NCBI GenBank assembly: GCA_963969395.1
Contig: OZ017795.1
Location: 13,764,001-13,828,000, forward strand
Length of the DNA: 64,000 nt
Origin: Pseudoscleropodium purum
Taxonomy: Eukaryota > Streptophyta > Bryopsida > Hypnales > Brachytheciaceae
Direction: 5' to 3'
Position numbers and translations under genes: made by a program. Below the pieces are notes generated by a model. That model searched no databases and had not been told where the DNA came from. It saw only the letters and a program-made list of their open reading frames with translations. Position 1 is the first letter of the stretch. Every line of letters begins with the position of its first letter. Shown piece after piece: positions 47,446 through 64,000 of this stretch.

Positions 47446-49732
47446 TATATAGACTTGGTATCCCTCCCTATGTCCTTGCATGGGACTAAAATAGATTAAT
47501 TTGTAATCTTTTCTTTTTCCAAACAAGATGGTAATCTACTATGTCATTACTACTGTTAAAATACATGAAGAAATTCTAAGCTTAAAAAACTCTAAGCTCA
47601 AATGACTAGTGTACTTTGCACCTAGCTATGCAGAATATTTTCACCTTGCTTGATGTCATCCCATATGGAGTTAAAATATTTGTTGGTGATATTAGAACAT
47701 TTCCGCAAGTAAATCGAATTTGCTGCTCTCATACAAAATTCTTTAAAGTTGGTGACTATGGCTTCTTCTTTTACTCATGTTTTGGCATATTTAGGAGCAC
47801 TTGGTAAAGTGTCAACAAATCGAGGGCAAAAATCTCTTGGTTCGTTTAAAGATATCGGCACTAGTGTCCTAATACGTTATTGCTCAACTTCTCTAAATTA
47901 CCCAAACATAGATGGCTTAGCTCAGCATGCTGTTAATACAACCGTGCGTGGTTTATGCAAGATGAACTATTTCATAAAAGTCATCCCAATCGGAATTTTG
48001 AAGTTGTCGAGGACTGCTGTTAATATCACTTCAACAGACAAGCACTCTTGCCTTTTGACAATCCATAAAAATCGATCCATGGACACGAGTCTACTTGCCC
48101 AACTCACTGCAAGAAAAGTTAGCTCTACTTGTGCATTTGAAAGACCCTGATGCTTTGGTATAATGTCTGAAGAAAATTGAATCCCTACAGCATTCCAAGA
48201 TAAATTTGAAATTCATATTTGCAACGGGTATATGCATTGAGGAAACAGGTGGGGCTAAAAAGTAGAAAGCGGCCGATATAAAAGACTGGGGCCTACTCCG
48301 TCCTGTCGTCCTATCTCACAGTGAGACCAATGGCGAAAAAACTCTCACTGGACTTTTAAATTTTCCGCAATCAATTGTGCTCTGACTACACCTAGATCCG
48401 AAAACGTGCTCATCCACAGAGCACTCCTGCAGCCCGAGATCATGACCTACGGAACACTTACCATACTGCCTTTCAGTTTGCCACCGTTCTTACAATCACA
48501 GACACCACGAAATGTAGAACGCACGCATTACTAGCTCAAGAAGGTAGCAAACGTAGGGTCTCCCCCTAAAAGCGTTTCTGTCTGGCATAAAAGCTCGTAC
48601 TCCGAAGGTTGTCCCATCGACTGAAACAGTCCAGCAGGCATCCAAGGGATCTTGCAACTCCGAATGCAGAAACAGGAATCACCCTGAGACCCACAAAGAA
48701 GAACACCACGCCAACGTCATATAGGATGATCTTCAGGGAGTCGAGTACCCAGACCAAAGTGACCAGATCGAAACGCGCTCAGATGTGCAGTCAATGAATG
48801 ACTCAGCACACCCAAACTCAAGATTCTCATTACAAAACAAATTTCCAGACAAAAATCTGCACAACTCGCACATCGGGCGCAAATCAGCTCCATTCGCATG
48901 GCTACCGGCCTTCAGCACAAGAAAACAACCTCCCCAGCAGAAATGCAGGAGAAATACAGGCCGGGTCATAAAAAGAACCGTTGCATCGTGCAAACGATAA
49001 AACAACAAATTTGACACAGCAGTAGAGCGGAAGATCTGGTCAAAAGGAAACAACGGTAGACAAACAAGTCAGTAAACCCCGCAACATCCGAGCACACGGA
49101 ACTGCCCTTTGCACTCAAGGAAAGTCACGGCACGAGCCCATCAGGTCGAAGAGATTCCTGAAAACAAGGGCCTGCAAATACGTCAGGAGACTGGGTCCAT
49201 CGTCGGCCTCCATATTAGAGACTCGCTTTCTGCAACATCCTACCTACCAAGACATATTCATAGTAATCTTCCCGAGAAGAGAGACCGCTTGACCGAAGTC
49301 CATCACAGAGGAAAATGATCCCTAGCTGTAACATTCTGCCTCGACAAAGCAGTGAACTGCTGACCTAACCAGCAACCCCCAAAGAAGAATCTAGGCACAT
49401 GGAAAAGTCACCGTGCCAAAAGGATTCACCAACACAACTTCGCCTCAGACTTCAGTAGCCATTTACATGGCAACCTGCTCAGGAGCAAAGTCATACGAAA
49501 GTCCACCTGCAATAGGAACAGAAAATTAGATTCTGGACTACATGAATCATACAGTGATCCCGTGGAGAGATTCTTCTTGAACAGTTTCCTCCAGAATCTA
49601 ATTATTACATGCTCAAGCTCAACACAAAAAATGCCGACAAAACAAACCATTCAGATGCAGCACGGCAAGACCTCGTGGAAGGCACAAATTCAAAGGAGGA
49701 CTGGACGTACTTGAATATACAATGTCATCTCC
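47446..49732. other. Region downstream of the left CK2 gene, no assigned gene
   Basis: AT-rich until about 48200, then GC-richer, mixed-composition DNA up to the CK2 stop codon. The frame at 47749-48150 (133 codons, plus strand) has no recognised domain. The GC-richer part, 48240-49732, probably includes the CK2 3' untranslated region and may belong to the palindrome arm, but the mirror lies outside the window. Confidence 0.4.
47749..48150 (+). CDS. Hypothetical ORF, 133 codons
   Basis: It opens with MVTMASSFTHVLAYLG and has reasonably protein-like composition, including CSTSLNYPNIDGLAQHAVN and TRKVSSTCAFE-like tail residues. No motif, signal peptide or family is recognised. There are no introns and no partner gene. 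It sits just outside the CACTA element, so it could be a fragment of another transposon or chance. Confidence 0.2.
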   Translation: MVTMASSFTHVLAYLGALGKVSTNRGQKSLGSFKDIGTSVLIRYCSTSLNYPNIDGLAQHAVNTTVRGLCKMNYFIKVIPIGILKLSRTAVNITSTDKHSCLLTIHKNRSMDTSLLAQLTARKVSSTCAFERP

Positions 49733-54311
<4,579 letters not shown>

Positions 54312-54636
54312 TTTCTAGATATTTGTATTTGTAAGTATGCAAGTATTTTTTTCTTTTTGTAGTAGTAATGTTCTTACTACATATTCAATTGAAATGTTTT
54401 TCTTTGAAGTTATTCTTGATTTTTTTAATGACCAAATATTTTGATATTTTTAGTTTTCTTTTAATGTCTTTTATTTGATGATAGATCGATTTCTTCTATT
54501 TTTTTTTTAAAAATTTGTTAAATTTATGGTTCTTCAGATCTTCATTTTCCCAAAGGTCAAAATCTATCCGATGGCAATTGAAGAAGTAGTTTAGAAACCA
54601 AGTTATGAGTGGGATGAGTATAAAATAGAAACCTAA

Positions 54637-54847
54637 CATTATAAGAAACTAATGTTTATTGATGTCCAAAAAAAGGGAATTAGGTGACATCGAAAAAAAC
54701 AAGCCATGTTTTTATGTCAACAATGATGTCCTATATAACATCAATGAACATCATTGTTGACATAAAAACATTTGTTTTTTTCGATATCACCTTAAATCTA
54801 GGATTTTCACACCAATTTGTCACCTAAACTAAGGTTTTCTTTTAGTG
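54637..54847. mobile_element. CACTA-type MITE (211 bp)
   Basis: The left end CATTATAAGAAACTAATG mirrors the right end, whose reverse complement is CACTAAAAGAAAACCTTAG. The inner halves are complementary (CATGTTTTTATGTCAACAATG against CATTGTTGACATAAAAACAT), giving a strong hairpin. Flanks TAA and TAT match in only two of three bases. Confidence 0.6.
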
Positions 54848-55827
54848 TATAATGGATGGTTTTAGAAGGTATATAGGAATGCATGCTCAAATGAGGACAA
54901 AAAATACTTGGAAACCCACAATTTCCATTTGATCATAGACTACCAAAAAATAAACATAGGAGTTGGTGTCTTTGTTTAGTTTCTGACCTCTTAGGATTGA
55001 TCATAGACTATTGGACCTTGTATTTGCTCGCAACTGATTTTGTATTGCTACACCCCATTGCATCTGAGCATGGTATGTGTATCATGGTGGTTTAAGTTTC
55101 TATACAAGCTATATGGTAAGATGGAGGTGATGGCAACATGAGTACAATTCTTGGGTGGGAGTGGAGAGATTTGTTTGGTAGTTAGAGGGATGTAATGGTT
55201 TTGAATGGAATTGATTGGAGGAGAGTTTTCACTAAGTTGGTTGAAGTACAGTGATGATGATGCTTATACAATCCATGATTTGCAAATAATATATTGTGTA
55301 TGCATTGTGATGGGAATTACAGTTTCAAGATTTGTTTGGAAGGTGACTAGGGAAGGACGGACTTCAAATCATGGGGGATGTTGTCTTATTGCAATGCACT
55401 TCATAATGATTATTAAGGATGCTCACTTTTTAGGCCTACGGAATTCGGACTTGGCGCTAGAATTTAGTGGGGGCGCCAAGCACATGAATGAACTAATGTT
55501 GCACCCTATGATCTGCTATATTTGAAAGCACTTGCAACACGGTTTGCTACTTTGGTGCTCCAACAACGTGACCATGACAACTACTATGTGGTTGGAGAGA
55601 ACAACCATAGGAGTTTGGATACTACCATACAAGCTATATCAATGGGCACTTGGCAGTTTGGAGAGTAAAGTGATTACACAAAAGGTTGTAAGTTGCTTGT
55701 AGAAGGATTATTTGTTGAATTTGCCCTCACTTCCCCAAAATTATTGGTGGCTTGTTCACCCTACCACTCTTAATTGGGGGTACTTGTGTAGGCGTCAAAT
55801 TACTAGTTAGCGGGGAGGAAAAAGAGC

Positions 55828-56102
55828 ATCACAAAGTTTAGACCCTATGGTTTGTTAACAATTATCATATGGTTATCGTTGTTTCATGGATTCGCACGTT
55901 AATTATAATTTATCACATCATTACAATGCATTACTTCGCATTGTTACGATGCAATTGCAAGTGATGCATTGTAACAATGTGATAACAATGCAAAATAATG
56001 CATTATAATGATGCGATAAATTATAATTAACGTGTGAACCCATGAATCAACAATAACCACATGATAATTGTTGATGAACCATAGAATTTAAACTTTGTGA
56101 TG
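55828..56102. mobile_element. Foldback hairpin element (275 bp)
   Basis: Arms of about 120 bp: CATCACAAAGTTTAGACCCT at the left mirrors the right end, whose reverse complement is CATCACAAAGTTTAAATTCT. TTAATTATAATTTATC and GCATTGTTA blocks also mirror each other. Identity by eye is close to 85%. It has no coding content and no clear target duplication. Confidence 0.75.
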
Positions 56103-57298
56103 AGGTGAATGCAATGCACAAGGGAGGGATCGTGGAGATGGACCTATTACTAATTCTCAGTATAATTCAACGGAGGGTGTGCAAATTCAAGGTAACATAA
56201 CATCCTTGCCAACTCTATGGCAAAAGAAGCCATTTGAATCTGGCAAAACGTGCCCAAGTTGCAGAAGGGTTCATTAATGCAATCTAGATGTTAGGGCTTG
56301 TGGACCATAGGAGTAGTACTTCACTAGGTCCTCAAGCAAGTCTCTTCTATATCAATAAATGCAAAGAGGCCCTTGATCTCCTGTAACTGATGGTCAAGGA
56401 GGACCAATTGTGAGATCTCAATCTCTAAATGCCTAAGTACATGTAGGGGCTGTGTTGATGAATTCTCTACTAAACAAAGGTTAGAGCCAATTGTTTTGAG
56501 AGTCTGAGAGGGTCATGAACTTGAGCAAGGCCTTCACTAATGTGGCACGTACTCAAAATTGGCTAATTGCAATCATGGAGCTAGCAGCCACCACACCCCC
56601 AATAGACGGTGTTGATGGCCGAGATTCATACTTCACCTCACCAACGGCTCCCTTTACACCACTACATCATTGCTTGACACATGTGGCATTAGCTTGCAAA
56701 GCCTCCACATTGACAACGTTGCCACCACCAAGACCATTGATAGCATGTGTCTCAAGAAGCCACAACATTACTAATCCAAGCTGCAACCTCCTTGAAGAGG
56801 TGTAAGTTCCCTTGCACATCATAGGATATGAGCCAATTCAATATAGTGATCTCTAAGACTTCATAGGCACAATCTGTCAAGGGTGGTTTGAGGAAGGTGT
56901 CTATTGGTGTAGCATGGATATTGGCAACTCCATTGGCTAGAGGTAGGTAGTTCAAATTGATTGCAAAACGTTGGACTTTCTCCATTATCCTCAATCTAAT
57001 TTGCATATTACTGTCTTCCCCGATTCTACGCTATATTGTGCTTCATCACCTTTCCAAAATGATAGCATTGGGTGGCTACAGAACCAAGGACTTTTAAATG
57101 AGGGTTCTTGGTCAATCATAGGCTCTACTACAAAGACAACATTCGTAGCAAGAAAGGATGTGATGCAATAAAGAGCACCATGACGATTTGACTCATTTGA
57201 CTAGCCAATCAACGTTGCTAACTATGTACTATTGAGTAAGTACAAAGTATGAACCAGTGACTCCTCAGATGAATTGTGGATGGTGCACTATAAGGGTT

Positions 57299-57533
57299 GC
57301 TATTATGCGAGTATAGGAGTGTGAGCCCATGAGCCTAAAATACTACACACCTATATTATAGGTGTATATATTATAAAAATTGTTTATAATTATAAGATAT
57401 ATATGTTACAAATATCCATATTATAAGTATTTATAATACATACACTTCCTACAATGTGTGGTATCTATATTATAAGTACCTATATCGTAGATTTAATGCT
57501 CACAAGTTCACATTCTTAGGCTTACATACTAGC
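57299..57533. mobile_element. Foldback hairpin element, decayed (235 bp)
   Basis: GCTATTATGCGAGTATAGG at the left corresponds to the reverse complement of the right end, GCTAGTATGTAAGCCTAAG, and GTGTGAGC-CATGAGCCTAAA continues the match. The centre is rich in TATATTATA and TATAAGTA repeats. No target duplication seen. Confidence 0.5.
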
Positions 57534-59299
57534 ACCATTGGGTGAATTATTAAGACTTTGCATATAAATTCATCTGATGAGGACAATTGTGACTTTTTGC
57601 TTCTTGAAAATAAAAACATTAGAAGAGATTTGAGGGCAATGGAAGCCTACAAATTCCCAAATTATGGAGAACAAGCAAATTGCGCCACTTCATTAGTATG
57701 ATGTGGCCAAGCCCCTACTACATTATATAAAATTAATTTTTTCTTGAAAAAATTAAATTAAAAAAATTTCAACTTTATTTTATTTTATTTCAAGAATTAA
57801 ATTTTTTTTTCTAATAGCTGACCATTCCTTCATTGTGAGGGGTATAACAAAGGAAATAGGATTGAAAAAGGCTTCTATTGCCTTCAAATCCCTTCTAATG
57901 TTCAAGTGGTTGTCTATAGGAGAGTCACTGGATTTGGAGTGTTATGAAGAATTTAGGCATGTGAATTGTAAACACAAGTTAGCAATAGAACATATTAGAT
58001 GTTCCTATGCAGATGAAGAGTAGAATTAAACATAGTCTAAACTTCTTAAAGATTAGACAACTTTTATGGGACCATATCCTGGTCTTATGTAATATTATAC
58101 TCAACAGAGGTGTAGGCCAACGTATTATTTTGGGTTGAGGTGGGACGACATTACTATAGAAACCTTAGAGCATCCTCACCAAAGGCATTCCCTATCCTGA
58201 TGAACTTCATGTGGATAGGGAAGAAAACCCTCCACGAAGGTTTTCTATTCTTAAAAATTTAGGAAATTCAATGCCCAATTTCCTATATGGAGGGAGATTT
58301 AGGGCTCTCAAAGTCATCTTCCCTTTATGTTTAGGGTAAAGCAATACTAGTGGGGAAGATCATTCCTTATCCTTATACTTGGTCTTTTTTCATCCACGTA
58401 GAGATAGGGATAGGGAAGAATTAGTGGGGATGCTTTTAGTGTGCCAAACTAACCTATATACTAAGCAACAATGCATGATAGCTAAGGATCCTCACCAGAG
58501 GGGGCATCTTGCTAGCTTGAGCAGGGGGGCATGTTAGAAGTCTACTATGTTGACAAAGATGCATATATTCTTAGGACTCATATTTTCGATGAAGCATAAG
58601 GATTCTTCCACAATTCCACCTGTTTAGCATTGATCCTTTCTGATGTTGTAATTTCAATCCTAGAGTTATGACTCAAGATAGATTTGAATCATTTTCCCAT
58701 TGTGTTCATTATGTAGACAATACAAAGCTTTGTTGTGACAAGGACAACATATTGTATGACAAATTAGAGAAGGTTAGGTGACTTTTGGAGCATTTCATAA
58801 TTCAATTCCATGAACTGTTCAATTGTGAAAAATATATAACCACTAATGAAATTATGACATGGCTTCAAGGTGTGGATGCTAGTTTTAAACCTGAGCTGCT
58901 ATATTTATAATATAAATCTGTGTATAGAAAAAGATAGAATTATTGTAGAAGAAGGTCAAGAAGAGTGTATTGTGCATGACTTGACGAGGAATCTGGGGCC
59001 CAATAGATACATGATCGTTTTCAATCATTTTTTTACAAGATTCCTACTTTTTAATTCACTATTGCAACGAAATATTTATACCATAGGAATAGTCAAAGGC
59101 GGTAGAGTTGGCTACCCGTTTGTTTTGAATGGATTCCAAAAAGATGAGTATCCATAGTCTAGTATGCTCTTTTGACAAATGCCCAAGAGTTTGTGCATGG
59201 CAACCACCATGTGGTTAGATTCTAAAATCATGAGCTTCTTAAAGACATCAATTGATTCCATTAGTTCATCAATAGGTCTATGTTGGATACATGGTATTT

Positions 59300-59527
59300 C
59301 ACTAGTAGAATCCTGTGTTTATTTAGACATGAGTTGTCAAACTTGATGCCATTTACTTGTACGTTCAATGTAGCAACCCCACGTTTCTATGTCAACATTG
59401 ACATCTATTGACATTCAGTATAACATCTTCAATGACAAAAAAACATAATGTTGCTACATTATACACGCAAGTAAATGGCGTCAAGTTAGACAATCCATGT
59501 CTAAATAAACGCGGGATTCTTCTAGTG
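59300..59527. mobile_element. CACTA-type MITE with long hairpin (228 bp)
   Basis: The left end CACTAGTAGAATCCTGTGTT mirrors the right end, whose reverse complement is CACTAGAAGAATCCCGCGTT. About 57 bp of each arm pair, including TTTATTTAGACATG and GCCATTTACTTG. TTT flanks both sides. It is close to the right arm of the palindrome (300 bp). Confidence 0.75.
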
Positions 59528-60587
59528 TTTCTGAGGAGATTAGAATGGTTTCGCAACAAGTAGAAAACCAACAACACATGTAGGGAGTAGATCTTGACGA
59601 TTAGATGAAAAGAGACTACATTGTCCAATTTCACTCTCATACATGGTGGAACAAGCATTTGTTTCTCATTGTAGATTGGTCATTCCAGAATGCCTAGGTT
59701 TTGTACAAGATTCATAAAGGGGGATATGATAAATGTGAGTGTCAATTGGCTCGATGTAATTACCACAACACCATCGCCTAGGCTTAAATCTACCGAGAAT
59801 CCACCCTCTTTACTTCCAGGTACATTTTCATTAAAGAATCCTTATAGCCATCCATGCACAAACTTTTGTACAGAGCTTGTAAATCAAATAATTGATTTGA
59901 AATACAAATATAATTATTGGTTGGTGTAGGATATTATTTTATTATATGAATGTACTTCATGGATCACACATTACAATTGCATTTTAAAAAGCAATATATC
60001 ATTATTCTCAATTGAAATTTGTAATGCATCTTTACAAGCTTGTGAATTTGAACTATGCCTTTATCTTCAAGGGTTTCAGTATTAAAATTTTGAAGTAATT
60101 TTTCTAAATTTACGAAACAAGCTTTCTACGCTTTTATAGAGTCCCAAGTTCAAATTGTATACATCTTGTAACATCAACATTCAAAATTTTGTGTCACTCA
60201 CTAGTGTAATTGTAGATGTTGCACTCTTGAATGTAAACAAAGAATGTCCCTTTTCTTTTTTTCTTCCCACCTCCCAAAACAAGTTCACCAAATACATTCC
60301 AAATATTCTTAATTTTCCATTCATTTGCAAAAGAGAATGTCTAAGCCCAACATGTCCAAAGTCCAAACATGTGCAACGATTAAACGGTGGACCCAGGGTC
60401 AACCTACCTACTGAAGCTGAACCTTGATAGTCAAACCAGAAGACAAAGTCGTTACGTCAAGGGGAACAACATGGGGCCCGCGCCGAAGCCAAACAGAGGG
60501 ACCCCAATTGCTGACACGACCAACGCATCTCCCGCAACGGATGAGATCGTCAAGATATCCGTCCGGTCCATCTGTCCAGTATCACGC

Positions 60588-60964
60588 AAGTATCTCATCC
60601 AACGGATGAAGCCCTAGCTTGGCCTCTCCTCTCCTACTTGCCCTTCCTGGCAGGGCACCGACGCTTTCGGATCCTCGTGTGTTCGGTAGCCATTTTCCTC
60701 AGTTTTGATCGTCGTTCGCAGTTCGTTCCGGTCACGGGGGACGTCGGGAGGGCCGCCGAGGTTTGCGTTTCCGATCCGGAATTTTTTTGGCGATTTTCTG
60801 GCGTTTTATGGGAAGATTTTGGATCATTTCGAGCTGCACGGTGGCCCGAGGAGCCCGAGGAATGCGACATCTTGTGCAGTTTGAGGATTTCCCTAGGCGT
60901 CCGTTCGCCGTGGTAAAGCAGGCGCTTTCGAGGCGGATCGGGACCGGTCGTCCGGGACACATGT
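60588..60964 (+). promoter_or_regulatory. GC-rich leader of the right CK2 gene with overlapping upstream reading frame
   Basis: An upstream ATG at 60961 lies in a different frame, 4 nt before the chosen start, and that frame (open from 60763) ends at 60982-60984. The context of the chosen start has T at -3, which is weak. Upstream frames of this kind can lower translation or favour the later in-frame ATG at 61271. Whether the transcript includes them depends on the unknown start site. Confidence 0.4.

Positions 60965-64000
<3,036 letters not shown>

Larger units (their letters stand above)
54312..59836. other. Unique spacer of the palindrome (5,525 bp)
   Basis: AT-rich DNA separating the two CK2 arms. 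It holds two CACTA-type MITEs, two other hairpin elements and unrecognised frames (55205-55525, 56515-56805, 57835-58023). No gene could be assigned. No CK2-related sequence was seen in it. Confidence 0.6.

Noticed and set aside
55205..55525. 106-codon frame in the palindrome spacer as a gene
   Set aside because: No recognised domain, no splice partner or homology that I can name; it remains possible but unsupported.

Overview
The window is nuclear DNA from a land plant. It holds one convincingly functional protein-coding gene in two copies, set in AT-rich DNA full of decayed transposable elements. The gene is the catalytic alpha subunit of protein kinase CK2, with a plastid-type N-terminal extension. 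Its introns are short (about 95-580 bp). An LTR retrotransposon with a chromodomain and unusual priming lies in the middle. Short introns, low gene density and this chromovirus type suggest a seed-free plant such as a moss or other bryophyte. That placement is inference; the sequence only proves a plant-like eukaryote.

Layout. 1-6.7 kb: the terminal exon of an unrecognised membrane-like gene on the minus strand, a fragment of a B3 DNA-binding domain, and an old, diverged inverted duplication (about 3.6-6.7 kb). 6.7-16.8 kb: AT-rich DNA with CACTA-type elements, small MITEs and short tandem arrays. 17.1-23.5 kb: a nest in which a dead LINE (reverse-transcriptase tail and zf-RVT) was split by a 4.46-kb Ty3/gypsy chromovirus with CAAGG target duplications. 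Both LINE and chromovirus later received GC-rich hAT-type MITEs with 8-bp duplications. 23.5-37.7 kb: AT-rich, gene-poor DNA with MITEs and a minisatellite of about 17 copies of a 60-bp unit. 37.7-41 kb: GC-rich tandem repeats, a frameshifted protein-kinase pseudogene and a degraded ORF cluster split by another GC-rich MITE. 43.2-47.4 kb: a 4.3-kb CACTA element with TAT duplications and no visible transposase.

49.7-64 kb: a large palindrome. The CK2 alpha gene on the minus strand (49733-53183, complete) is mirrored by a plus-strand copy (60965 to the window end, lacking only the last codons). The arms share a constant coordinate sum (114148) from 50148/64000 to 54311/59837, with no indel and no mismatch found. 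They flank a 5.5-kb spacer containing several hairpin MITEs. The two genes diverge head to head. Identity this complete means a very recent duplication, ongoing gene conversion, or an assembly artefact.

The two most notable points are this CK2 palindrome and the chromovirus priming site. Its primer-binding site is perfectly complementary over 13 nt to the predicted 5' end of its own transcript, which is the Tf1/sushi-type self-priming arrangement rather than tRNA priming. I found no rRNA or tRNA gene and no CRISPR array.
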